Positions 33,001 to 45,020 of a stretch of 64,000 nt of DNA are shown piece by piece. The first letter of the stretch is position 1, and each line of letters starts with the position of its first letter. A model generated the notes under the pieces. That model was given only the letters and a program-made list of their open reading frames with translations. It had not been told where the DNA came from and searched no databases. The DNA comes from Arthrobotrys musiformis (taxonomy: Eukaryota > Ascomycota > Orbiliomycetes > Orbiliales > Orbiliaceae). Made by a program: the position numbers and the translations under genes. The stretch is taken from the NCBI GenBank assembly GCA_036971715.1, contig JAVHJL010000002.1, positions 3,442,501 to 3,506,500 on the forward strand, in the 5' to 3' direction.

Positions 33001-33388
33001 GCACAAGCAGTCCGTACTCAACAGACTTCAGGAAAGCTTGAAGAACCTCAACCAGGAATCCAACAGGCTCTGGTGGCACGTTGCTAGCGAGGCCTACGAC
33101 TTCTTACAGGTCGAGGAGGACGTCAGGGTCGTTACCGGGCTTACTCGATCAGACATGAGGAAGTTCTACGAAACATACGTCAAACCTGGAAGCGAGACGA
33201 GGATGAAGTTGAGTGTTCACCTGAAGAGCATTGCCAAGAAGACGGGAGAAGACGATGGCAAGAAGGTTGGCGGAAAGAACGTTTACATTGAAAATGTAAG
33301 CGAGTGGAAGAGCGGTATGGTCCTCTCCCGCGGACCGCGGCCGGTACGGGGCTTGGAGGAAATGGAAGCTTTTGGGGTGAAGCTTTGA
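30085..33388 (+). CDS. STE23: insulysin-type M16 metalloprotease
   Basis: There are six exons, 30085-30342, 30422-30845, 30922-31034, 31091-32452, 32518-32756 and 32812-33388, giving 990 aa, the normal length of insulin-degrading enzyme. All introns (55-79 nt) are canonical. The inverted zinc motif HxxEH is H74-A-V-E77-H78 in AHAVEHVLFMGTKKYP. The third zinc ligand is E155 in ELNAVDSEH, 77 residues after H78, as in the human enzyme. The C-terminal half has the RTKEQLGYVVFSG motif typical of the family. These enzymes degrade peptides enclosed in their chamber; the yeast relative Ste23 can process a-factor. The start chosen has good context (ACCATGG). The frame stays open upstream, and a second in-frame ATG at 29230 would add a basic leader. 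Confidence 0.92.
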
Positions 33389-36300
33389 ATACGCACGTCT
33401 CTTGCACGTTGGATATCTGCGGATGTAGATGTGGTGCTTTGTGCTGAGTCCGTATGGGTCTACGATTTGATGGTTTTTTTATGGTTAATGGCTTTTTGTT
33501 GGGAGAGAACCTTTTGTTAAAAAAAAGAGAGAGAAAGAAAGGGAAAAAAAAAAAACGATAAACGTATGTGATACGATAAGATGTGATGTGGCTACGATTG
33601 TCTTTTCTCTCATCCCTCACCCCTTCCCTCCAGGTTTCGGCCTTGGTTTCTTTCTTGGACAAGGACTCGAGGGATTTTTTTCTTCTTTTCTTTCCTGATG
33701 AATCGAAGTTTCCTTTTTGGTGCCGGTTACATTTTTACTATCCGTTCTCCTTTTCCTTTGGGTCTACGACTATGGGTCTCATTTCTACGGCGTTAGAAAT
33801 TCTCTGTATTCCTTAATTCCTTATTACTTATTTTTCTTATTTCTCCTACTCATATTGTGTTTTTTTTTTCTTTTGGATCTCTTCCCTTCTCTCTTTCGTG
33901 GTTAAGTGGAGGATATTCCCCCTCGTGTGTTTTGTGGTGGTAGGAGATACTTAGATATCTTAGGCGTGAGCAATGAAGCTGTGAAGTGAGATGGTCTTTT
34001 TTTAAAAAAAGAATTCTCCTCGTAAGATTACACTATGTTCCTAGATATCTAGTCAGTGGGGTAAATTACCACTACAAGCTATGAGCTTGCATTTATACAG
34101 ACGATGCTATATATCCGGTGTGAGACTACATCAATTTCGGTTTCTCGGGCATCACTAGGTATTCTTGTTCACTTATTACATGGTCTACAGGCTCAAAAAC
34201 AATACCGGAATTAGTAAACATACGGAAACCAAATCTCAAGGCCAGGTGTGAACCACCATTACAATGAATGGGTTTTACGTTTGAAGCTATTAATATTGGA
34301 AGAATTGATTTTTAAGGCTAACTTGGTCTCGCGGGCTAACTATATATAACTAAGTCGGTATTTATAGCTATATAATGTTTAATTATACATAGTATATGTT
34401 GGTGTCGCATGCGCAGTATACGAGTACAGATGGTTAATACAAAACTAGTACTAGTATATGTGGTAGAAGAATGATATATAGGGTAAAAGAGCTAATCTTT
34501 TTCTTAAGGTCTTCTACCTCGACCTCTATATTTGTATGTATATATGGTATTTAAATATCCTTATATGCCAGTAGGGTTGCAAATCACCCATTCTCATGCA
34601 TCTCGCATGGAATCTCTCTTTTTTTCCAGATTCCTCCGTGGTTGTCAAGCGAATGTTCTTAGAATAATTCGCCGGCACTCCGATCCGATCGAGCAAGAAC
34701 ACATACTTTTGATCGTGGAAGAGTCTGCTTTTCTATACGAGATAATCTGGCTTCGGTTGTGAGTACTGATAATATCTAATGCAATAAGATATCGGCTCCG
34801 GTAGCTAAAGCTGTATCTCTCTCTCCTACTATGGCCGGCGCATGCCAGTTACTGGATCACAAGAGGCTGGAAGGGTAAAACATGCATGGAGAATTCGAAA
34901 GGGTTAGAAGATTCGATCTTCGGTATTATATTATCCCCACAGTATTAAAACCGGTAGAATAGGAAAGCCTATTCGAATTCAATCCGAAGTCTAGAAAGCC
35001 TATGCTTAAGATGGAAAGCAGCCAAAGAAGCGAAGTTAAAAAAACGGCCGCGATATCCGTCCCGGCAGACTGGGTAGGAGAGACAGGCTGTGTGATATAT
35101 ATATCCCTTTATATCTCCGGACTTTTTCTAACCGAACTCTAATCGATATTGTTTATCACGCGAAGGGGAACGTTATGCCGAAACGTCAATTTAAAAATGG
35201 TGATGGCATTATTCGCGAAATTTCCCAACGTACGGTTCCACGGGCCAAAGTAAAGAAGCATAATGTAAAATGAAATTGAGGAATATAAAATTGTGTTACG
35301 AGGGAGCTGCCCGATGTGAAGCTTTGCGTCTGGCGACAAAGCTAATTTGTATATGAAAAAAAGATAGGGGCCCCACAGCTGGATGGATCCAACTGATGCT
35401 GGATCTCAAAAGATGAGGAACAATGCCTAGCTTGGGTGTAGATTGGAAACATTTTTTATAATCTAAACGTTGACGTTTGAATTCTCCTTTTCTGTTAATT
35501 TTATATCGACCCCACAATTTGTCTAATTTAGCTTTTCTCCGTCACCAAACAAATGATGTAGAGATCAGGTCACGCCCGTCCTGCAGGAAAAGACATTTGA
35601 TTTCCCAAAAAGACTTTCACCATACTTGGGCAATGTCCTTTCAGGCCCGGAAGGTTTCGAAATTTCTGTGTTGTAAGACATATCACTTGGATCCAGGGCC
35701 TGATTTGTGGCCCCCCACACAACCGGTGTACCCACCCTCAAGATTGGAAATCATGTGAATTAAGTAAGCTTATTCTTCTCCTTCTGTGGTCCTTCGGAAA
35801 TTCCTTTTTCTTTTTTGTTGCCTTTTCTAAAAAAACTAGATGCAGGGTTGTTGTGATGTTGCGAGCAGGCCTGTCTCATGGCTGCGCGGGGATACAAGGT
35901 TGGTGATGATTATTACTCCAACTAAAATTGGCGTCATAACTTCATCCCCTTTCCGGCGTTTTAGACTGCCTTTCTATCGATAAGTTCAGAGACGAAAGAG
36001 AGGGGTGTACATAATATCCAACTAAGGGTCTGATATGCCATCTCATCACTAACGTCGGTAAACTACATCATTTTTGGGGTAAAATGTATTGGATGAACAG
36101 AAACAGCGGGGGGAGCGGGATAAGCAAGCTAAGGCAAGTAGCGCTGCTTAGTCAATTTCAGGGCTCTTTTTACAGATTTTTGATGCATGGACCACCTAGC
36201 ATATCCGTCATATCTCGATAGATACTTTATATATAAAGAACAAAATGGAACTTTCCTTTTCATCCATATGCATACGAACCAGCTTTATATTGTTTTTAGT

Positions 36301-39300
36301 GCGTTATCCCCGAAGTTTTTTCTTATTTCCCTCCTCAGTTTGAAGGAAGAGAGCTGAAGGGTGTGCGTGTTGCATGTTGTATTTTTGAAAACACATTGCT
36401 CGATTGGGTAATAAGACATGATGATCGGAAGGGGACGACGAGTGTGTTGCTACGTGAGAGGAACCTTGATGGTTGAGCTGAGGTGCAGCTCGCAGCAAAG
36501 CTAGCTGAATAGAATCCCACGCAATCCAATGCGGAATCATGATCACAAGATGGTCTGGGAGGAAGGCAAGAGGGAAGAACCAGAAAGGAAAACCCCCCGG
36601 TTCGGTTGGAGAGACTCTAAATAAAGTTCCATTCTCACACCCCATGGGCTAATTCAAGCCTCCAATGACCGTCTACTGAAACTCGGTTGCGTGCGCGTCA
36701 GCATTTTTTTCGATCTCCCCGGTCCAAAGAATTCGGAAACTCGCAGTGTTGTTTCGCAAGAGTAAAGGTGGCCATGCGCGTGATGCCAGACTCTGCTCTG
36801 ATCTTCAACGCAGGGGCCGGGGGGAGCGAAGACGGAAAGCTAAGGGCAGGGCGCTAGCTTGCGAAGAGGCCTGGATCTAGACGACCAGCCGGACGGCAAA
36901 TGCAAGATCTGACGCCAACTTGATGTGATTTGTAGACGGTTGGTTGATGTTGGCCCCGTGGGCTATCCTTTCTTTTATTTTTTTAGTTTACTCCTTGCAT
37001 CGAGAGGGGGGAAAGGAAGAGGGCCCTGTTTTGGTTTTATTTCCTTCTCCTAAGCTCCTCACGTTTTCTATTACGAGATATGTGATCAGGTTTTTCGGTC
37101 ACATAAATTTCTAAACCATTTGAACACGAGGTGTCAAATTTGGGATACAGGAACATGAGCCTTTCCTAGGATTGGCAGCGAGCTTGCAAGCGAGTAACAG
37201 GGCTTTGTATATTACCTTACCCTCAATGTCCCTATAAGTTCCGGTTCCTTGCGTTCCGGAGACGAGGCTCAGGTTTTGAGGCTTCGCCTCCCCCATACAT
37301 ATATCGTGAGTTACCCTTTAAACAGCCAAGGGATAGGCGTGATAGGATTTCTCATTCTTTCTCGCGCGATCGCTCTTGCTCTCGTTTTCGCCCTCTCTCT
37401 CGCCAATGCATTGGGCGGGGCGACTGCCTCTCCTCATGCAGACAAGTTTGATATAAATGTGGTGATGGAGTCAGCATGCTAGCACTTTTCAAGGGCCCCC
37501 CGTATTGTATGATTGTCTGTGTACTTACACTGATAGGACTCTCTTTTTTTCTCTCAGTACCTGCATCTCCCAAGCTAGGCATCGAGCGAAAAAAAGTACG
37601 CTCTCGAAACATCCGTTCGTCCTCGGGGAGGGAGCATTAAAATGGGTGTGGTATTTTCCCCGAAATCGATCCTGTTCGTGGTTATGTGACTTGTCCACCC
37701 AAAAAATAAGAAAAATCAAAAAACGAGGACGCTACAGGACAGGCTTCCCATGTCCCGTCCGTTCCGTTCGAATTTTGGGGAGCATGTTCCCTGGAAAAGC
37801 ACCACCACAAAGCACCACCACCACCGCCCCGCTGGCTGCCAATTCCGAAGAAAATGTGCTTTGCGTGGAAAAAACTTTAAAATTGTTTCTTGGTTCGCAT
37901 CTGCGAAATGTGGATTAATATATGTTCGAAAAGATACATACATACAGATGTATGTATGTATGTATATACGAAATTGGCAACGGTAGTTCATGGAAGGAAA
38001 AACGGTGAAATTTAAAATAAAAAAGAGAGAAGGTTTTTTTTTTTTTTTTTTTTTGTTTTTTCTTACTATTCTGTTCCTTCGAGTCTCCCCTTTCGATCGT
38101 CTTGTTCAAAGAAGTAGAGAAAGAAATAAAATAAATTCTAAACCTTTTCGTCTCTGTAATAAACCCCTACCTCTGTCCTGCGCAGTAGTAGCAACTAGAG
38201 CCTCTGGACCAGTTCTGATCAGTATGTTTTATTTTTCCAAAGCGGCGTCCGTGGTCTATCGGGGTCACAGTTTCAAGGGCTTGGAGCTAAGAAAAACTGT
38301 TCTAGTAATGTGTACCGGTACCATCGTCAACCGAACGCCATTCCGAGGAACTAATGTAGCTCGACTTGTTATATCTTGAGCAAAACCCAGGTAATAAATT
38401 CGATTTTCCTCTGATAAAACGCAAAAAAGTTTAAGATCGATGGAACCTGCGCTATTTGAAGCCCGCCACTGGTTCCCTCTTGTCGTTCCTGCATACTGCA
38501 AGGGAGCGGTGACAAGTATTAACTTGACCAACCCTCGAGGCAACAGCTGGCTATCGTTGATAGAAGAGTTATCACCCTCTCTTCTCTCGCTTCCTCCTGG
38601 CTTCAACCTTTTCTATTTTATTTTTTTCCTATTTGCTTCCTCCGGTATCTTGAATTTAATATCAGCCCGCGTGAACAGCCTGCTACTCTTCCCTCTTTTT
38701 TTGTTCGCATCCAATTGCAACTGAATATTTGGCTATTCTTTTATCCCTTCCTTCGACTAAGGTTACGTTACGGTTACCATAAAGCCTGGAACATGGAACG
38801 CCCAATCCCCATTCTTCTGTAAATTTCCTGGATTCAGTACCTTTGTGCCCTTTGCACATACCTTGGAAAAAGAAGGGCCAGGAACATCCATTTTGACGAA
38901 ACTGAACGACATCACCATATCTATCTTCTTATTTTATTTTATTTTTTAGAAACTCAGAAACAAAGAATTATCTTTCATGACCTCTTTCCATTCAACAACA
39001 ATACATCTCAGCTGGGGAGTTTGGAATCAAATAACATAACAGTCGACAACACATTTTTCACAGCGTCGTTGAAAGCTTCACGACGTCTCTTTTTCCCTCT
39101 TTGGATCTTCTTTCACAACGTCGGCCATCATTCCTTCCTCATTGCAAACAACCCTGGTAATTGTTCCTGGTTTTGTTTCATCGCCCACGACACCAAGAAG
39201 AGAGAAATCTTCCCTCCATCAATCTCCATTCCCAATTCCTTCAACCCCACCAAGCCCGATCATCGCCATTTGGCTTCTTAAGCGCGGCTAGTTGAGTTGG

Positions 39301-39708
39301 AAGGCTAGACATACTACGTATTTACATACGTACCAACATACGAGACACCAAGGTTGGGACCTAACAGACTAGAAGGGTATGCGTCTCCTTCATTTCCTGC
39401 TCGGCTTCATCTCTCAGGCTGACCAACTGGCTGACTGATACTATCTACGTACCTGAAGAAACTATAGCTACATCTAAAGACCCTGTTTCCCTGTCACCTT
39501 CTTGCTAGGCCATTTCTTCTACCCTGTTCATAACTTCCTAGCGTCATCCAGCAAAAGTAGAAGAAGCAGCAGCAGCAGCAGAAACCCTCACTACTATCAC
39601 CTATCCAACCGAAGGGGCATAACCTTCCTCGTCCACTCGATCTCTCTCATAAATACCATTCCGGGACTTTCTCTTCTTTCTCTCTTCTTTTTTTTTTTTT
39701 GCCTGAAC
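33389..39708. other. 6.3-kb gene desert
   Basis: No gene can be supported. Just after the insulysin gene the plus strand is T-rich (33600-33900). About 34000-35100 is AT-rich. Homopolymer runs (T-run near 38034-38054) and a TACA/TGTA hairpin (37935-37960) occur. From about 38900 the strand becomes pyrimidine-rich, like a long leader of the WG-repeat gene. Confidence 0.5.
37935..37960. repeat. perfect 12-bp hairpin of TACA repeats
   Basis: TACATACATACA, a two-base GA loop and TGTATGTATGTA make a perfect self-complementary microsatellite. Confidence 0.75.
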
Positions 39709-41875
39709 ATGTGCATCCCACATCTCGAGATTTTCACAGAAAAACGGGAAGTCGAAGTCGATGTAGCGGGTGCTCGTGTCGCTAAAAAGAAAAACAAGAA
39801 CGCTTCACCTGTATCAAGTGTTCCCGCAACTGTTGGCTCGAGAGGGTCGAAGGAAATGAAATTTCCCTTTGTCGTGGTTACCGAACCTGTCCATTGCTGT
39901 CGCTCCTCCTCCTCATCCGGCTCTTCATCTTCAACCTCTTCTTCATCCTCCTCATCCACTTCTCGCTCTTCCTCGGATTCTACTTCTTCTTCGTCAAGTT
40001 CATCGGAAGCCTTAGACGACAAGAAGAAGGAAAATAAAAAGGATAGGAAGTACAGATATCCATCCAAATCATCTCGTCGGCCGTCGAATCGTCTCAACGT
40101 CGGTCATTACAGGACTAACGGTCCTATACTACGTCCGATGGCCACCGCAGATCTTTGGCAAGTTGCCGCCGGGCACAAGGTTATTCACAGACTTACCCCG
40201 GTAGTTGGATCCGGCCTTCCATTGGACTGTTTGAGCGATAATGGGACAGTGCTAGCGTACGGTGTCTGCGCCTGCGAGAAGTGTGTCGAACGACATATGA
40301 AGACCGACAAGAAGAAGAAACACGAGAAGCATAGAGACGAGAAGGACAAGAAAGATAAGAAGGAGAAGAAGGAGAAGAAGGATAAAAAGGACAAAAAAGA
40401 TAAGAAAGACAAGAAAGACAAGAAAGACAAGAAAAGCGATTATGGTTGGGGCGATGATTCAAAGAATGAAACCAGCCCAGGCTGGGGAGACGACGACAAG
40501 AACAAGAACACAATCGGGTGGGGTGACGATTCTAACGGGAACGGATGGGGCGATGATAAGAAACAAGAGACTGGAGGTGGTTGGGGTGATGACAATAAGA
40601 AAGATAACGGCTGGGGAGATGACAATAAAAAGGACTCTGGAGACAGCTGGGGTGACGAAAAGAAAAAGAAGGACACATCCGATGATGGATGGGGCAATGA
40701 AAAAGATAGCAAGGTCACCTGGGGGGATGAAAAGAACGAGAAAAATAGCACCGACGGCTGGGGGAACGACGACAAGGATAACAAGAACGATAGTAAGGGG
40801 AATAAGGGTAAGAACCAAAGTGGGAATAAGAAGGGAAAGAAGGGAAGCAAAACAGATGACGAGGGTGAAAAGAGCGGGAACGAAAAGAAAGGGAAGGGAG
40901 GGGAAGACAAGAAGGAAGGTCCTTCAGGGAAACATAACCTCCACAGCAATCATCACCATCATCACCACGAAGAGGATAACAGCAGGGCGATCACTGTTCG
41001 CATCGACACCGGCATCCCTGATGTCATTAACGAGGAAGGTTCAGAAGTGAGCCCTCTCGATTCGGTTCACTCCCCAAACAGCATAAGGGATACGGTACCT
41101 CATATTACAATCGCCACTAGATCTCCGGGTTGTGCTTGTAGTATGGGCGGGTCAACCACAACGTCTAGTGTTAGCAGCACTATTACCTGCCCAGGTTGTT
41201 ATATTAAGCAACAGACCCCACGAAACTACGTCCAGGACCTACAAGGTCATTGGTACAAATACGCCCCCGGCATCGATGTCGATAACTATGATAAAGATGA
41301 TATCTTTAGAGGTTCCGACGGCCGGGCCTACAAACGCATCTCGTCAAAGAAGGTTCCACAAGAGGAATTGCATTATCGGATGAAACAGAGCTACGGCGGC
41401 CAGCGCCGTCAAGGCCACCATCATGCCTCACCACAGGTGGGTATTCCCAATGGTTCCGGCTACCATGAAGCTCCCGTAGCTTCTGATACCACTTTCACGA
41501 AATTCAAGAAAGTTTTTAATAAGCCTAACACATATCCTCAGGCAGCATATCGATCGGCAGGAACAGTCCCAGTTTATGGTATCCCGGTCCAAGCGCCGAC
41601 TCATAGCAGGACCAGAGGCTCCGGTTGGCAAGGAGTGTTCCGGCTTTTCACCGGGGGTGGAAATAGCCACTCGACAAGGCATGGAGGTGCGAACCAGCAC
41701 TATAAGGTTGAGCCGACATCTTCCTACTCTAGCGGAAGTAGAAGCCAATTCAGTGGGTATAGACCACCAGATGGGTATGTCTAACAGTCACTATAGTACC
41801 AGGTTGAATACAATTTGATACTAACATATTTGAATATCCTCTAGACAAGACGGTTATGGACGACGCGGCGACTAG
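39709..41875 (+). CDS. Lys-rich low-complexity protein with ten WG motifs
   Basis: Exon 1 is 39709-41774 and exon 2 is 41845-41875, giving 698 aa. The last intron (GTATGT, CTAAC branch, CTCTAG) changes the end from GYV to GQDGYGRRGD. The start is the first good ATG after a pyrimidine leader (MCIPHLEIFTEKRE); the frame is open for 69 codons upstream without need. In order the protein has a basic N-terminus, a Ser run, a block MATADLWQVAAGHKVIHRL with a CACEKC cysteine pair, then a Lys/Asp run (KKDKKDKKD). Residues about 246-354 carry ten WG motifs, mostly GWGDD, in an Asp/Asn/Lys context. A His run and a C-terminal Gly/Tyr-rich region close the protein. It has no signal peptide or membrane segment. 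Its function is unknown; WG repeats in acidic disorder recall Argonaute-binding platforms. Confidence 0.75.
40444..40770 (+). repeat. coding WG-repeat array
   Basis: Ten Trp-Gly units spaced 6-15 residues apart lie within the protein above. Six have the form GWGDD, and the others are WGDE or GWGN. The DNA units are diverged, so this is an old expansion rather than a fresh microsatellite. Confidence 0.85.
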
Positions 41876-43275
41876 GAAGTTACCGTCATTGAAGAAGATT
41901 GAGACTTTCCGAGCAGAAAAACAAGAAGACTCGGCTTGAGAGCTTCGCACCCTCACTTACTGCCTTGATTTTTCAAGTCGATTACGTTTTGGATTGTCGA
42001 CCCGGACTTCTTTGATTATTTCGATCTGACCGACCCTTGTCCTTCATCCCCCAGGTCTTTGACCAATATCACCAACTAGCACCGCCGATACACGGACCTA
42101 GGCTTCTAACTCCCAATAAACAAAGCGACATCACACCTTATTATTCACTCGGCCCTACTCTTTCTCTCGGGTTCCTTTTTTTCTTCCCGCGGCCAATTGC
42201 CAACACTGTTTTCAGCTCTTTTCATTTCTTAGTCGGGCTTCTCTTTTTTTCTTTCCTCCCAAGTTCGGCTTCCCGACTTTTTTTTTTCTTTATGGGAATA
42301 TCAGCGAACAAATTTCACTTTCAAAAGTCGATACCCAACTTAGTACTCTGACTTCTACTTTTCTATTATTCGTCTTGTCCATTTTCTTCGACTTCGCATC
42401 CTCAATGGCGTACGGGACAATGCACCTTTCCTTTTTCCTCTTTTCCCCGTTTCCTCTTCTAGCAAACTGTTGTCAACAATGTGCTTCTATTTTATTAGCA
42501 GGCGGTGTTTTCCCTTCTTTCCTTCCTCCTTTCTAACCTGTATTCATAGTTCAGTTTTTACATATCACGACAGTAACGACCAAGGCTCTTTTTCTTTATT
42601 CGCTTTCCTTGCAACCGGCGTTCTTGTACCTTCCTCTCTTTGTATCTTTCCCTTCCTTCCGCTTTTTCATTCATTCTCTCCTTTATCTCTTTCTCTCTCG
42701 CTCTCTCCTTTGTTTTTCTTCTTCCTTTATGGCACATAGGGTTCCTTCTTTCCACAACAGCGTCTCTTCTGGCTTCTTTCACGACAGCATCGTACAAACC
42801 TTTTTAATATATATATGTACTTATATCCTCCCGTTTTACTTTGAGTTCTTCGAGAGCTTTGTTTCCAATTTTTATTTTCAGGGGGGGATTTTGCTTCAGA
42901 AATCGAACATACTATCTGTTAACTTACAACCTACCGTTTCGTAAATCCCACTATACTTTGAACACATTCGCATCTATATCCTAGGCACACGTAGGTTTTG
43001 TGCATCCAATGAATTAATAGCATAATATGATGATCTCGCAGCGAAAAAAAGAAAAAAGAAAGAAACCCGATAGAATAGAACATGTTATTGAATTAACATA
43101 AATGTATGTCTTGAATGAAAGGGCCAATTGGCCTCAAGAAACCGAAGGAAATACTATTAACATAAAGTTTGACCCGTTTAACTCCATTGATCCGTAAAAC
43201 TTCAATCCGACATTATCATTAAAATCATATCCGTCTCTTGCAAGATAGAGAAACAATAATATGTGTACGCGTGTG
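41876..43275. other. intergenic, T-rich 3' region
   Basis: Plus-strand T/C-rich DNA to about 42950 probably includes the 3' untranslated region of the WG-repeat gene. Open frames here are caused by pyrimidine richness. I see no gene in it. Confidence 0.5.
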
Positions 43276-43770
43276 CTAGAACATTAAAAACAACATGACC
43301 TCAAATGCAAATGCCAATATATATGTACTCCATGAGCCCCGTACACTAACGAAAGTCGTAGCCGACGATTTATAGGCTCCCTTCCCGCGACACTTGCGCT
43401 TACCCTTATTCTCCTTTTTGAAGCACCCCATAGCGCCGTAGGCCGTGAGGCCGCCAGTCAGCGCTGCTAAAATGATGAATAAGAGAAGGATGATGCATAT
43501 GCATTTGCATGCTCTGTCCCTGCGGCGCTCTGGCTGGACGTCTTCTTCTGGTTGTTCTTCTTCTTCCTTTTGTTGTTGTGCTTCCACGTCCCGTCCATCT
43601 TGCTCTATTGCCTCTAAAGCCGATCGAGAGAAGAGGACAGGCTCCGTTGTGGGGTTTTCTTTGGAATCGAAGTTGGGGTTTTGTTTTTCTTGCTCTTCTT
43701 TGGAGGATTGGAGGTAGGGAGGAGCTTCGGTTGCAATTGTGATGTTCTCGGACCTTGGTTCGTTTGACAT
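43276..43770 (-). CDS. small single-pass membrane protein
   Basis: A single-exon gene encodes 164 aa. The N-terminal 85 residues are hydrophilic, Glu/Gln-rich and disordered, with no signal peptide. A basic stretch (ERRRDRACKCICI) leads into a strong membrane helix (residues about 88-112, IILLLFIILAALTGGLTAYG). Cysteines at the membrane boundary could be palmitoylated. A basic KKENKGKRKCRGKG loop and a second hydrophobic end (YILAFAFEVMLFLMF) follow. It recalls fungal late-embryogenesis-like or plasma-membrane tail proteins, but no family is recognised. The last 30 residues could come from an unspliced intron. Confidence 0.55.
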   Translation of the reverse strand: MSNEPRSENITIATEAPPYLQSSKEEQEKQNPNFDSKENPTTEPVLFSRSALEAIEQDGRDVEAQQQKEEEEQPEEDVQPERRRDRACKCICIILLLFIILAALTGGLTAYGAMGCFKKENKGKRKCRGKGAYKSSATTFVSVRGSWSTYILAFAFEVMLFLMF

Positions 43771-45020
43771 GGTTGTTTATATGCTCTGGAACAGATACGC
43801 GGAGTACGGATACGTATCTTTTGATTTGAGCGACGTATAAAAGAAGCTATGTAGCTATGGAGAAATTATTCGCGCGGGTACTAGTGCCGCTGACTAAAAA
43901 GAAGGCTGAGGATATATCGATAATGATTTCCTTCTTCTGGAGACCCATTACTTAAATACAAAATATCCCCCAAGGAAAAGCGCACCTTTCCAACCCTCTC
44001 TCCTCATTTCTTTGTCTCGAGCTCCTCACGAGGCAAAATCCCGCCGCCAACTCACTTTCGACCTCGCGCCTCGTAAACATTTTCAGCCCTATGCCAATAA
44101 AATTTAGACCGTGTGACACAGAAGTTTGCAGTTCGACCGGGCCAAACCGTGTGCTTTCAGGGTCCTTTTGCGGAATTGGGAGGATTTCTGGTCTACCAAG
44201 ACAATGCTAATCCCACGACAAGCACTTGGCGAAAAGTCACAGCCTTGCTCAACGAGATCAAATTGCCGACTGCCAGAGGGAAGAATGCTTGATTGGAATT
44301 GCAGCTTTGCCTCCACAGACAAGGGCCCTTGTTGGAGAGGTGGCTGATGCATCGATGGCGTTCTCGATACAAGGTCGCTTTCACTCTACACTCAAGGGAA
44401 GGCGCATCCAATTTTTTCGAGACGAATTACATAGATCCATTGAACGAGCGCTCGAACTGAATTTATGTATGTATCGAACGTTCGCGCTCACCCCGAAGTT
44501 CGCTGTCGTCGATGTTGTGCAACCCATTGGTTGGCCATTTACGTAACCAGATAACCCGTTTGTTGCAAATTTCACTTGATTGTGGCACCATGTGCAGATG
44601 GATATATGCAAGTTGTTTCTGTAATGTAACCCCTCCACAAAAAAAAAAAAATTGAATATATGAATAATGTTGTAGGTATCGCGAAATCTGATATGGGAAG
44701 TTCCGAGGAAGCGAGAGGCTGCCCTTTTTCAGCTTTTCTCCACATCAACGGCTGCCGGGACCTAGTTTATAAAGTTTATAAAAACCCCAGGGTTTCCCCA
44801 AGGTCGAGGACCCCTTGTCGCGGATGGGGTGTGTAACGGTCTGACTAATTCCAACGTAGGCCGGCCACGACCGTGAAATTTAACACTTTTTTTGACAGAG
44901 ATTCTATACACTCGCTTCCTGTGCCCCTCAATCGTTTGCTTTCTATATGAAATGATCCCTCGCTTGATCAACCTATCTGCATAATCACAATCGCTACGTA
45001 CGGGTATTCACTTCAAATTC
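43771..45020. other. intergenic, divergent promoters
   Basis: The gap lies between the small membrane protein (-) and the Thr-rich secreted protein (+). Short frames at 44126-44546 lack support. A 13-nt A-run lies near 44640. Confidence 0.5.

Noticed and set aside
36304..36645. 113-codon minus-strand frame in the gene desert
   Set aside because: No similarity to a known family is evident, and there is no splice or start context.
40440..40949. 169-codon minus-strand Phe/Ser/Leu-rich frame
   Set aside because: It is the antisense of the Lys/Asp and WG-repeat region; the composition is a mirror of the real gene.
44126..44546. Overlapping frames of 73-106 codons on both strands
   Set aside because: No frame is preferred, and there are no motifs and no plausible introns.
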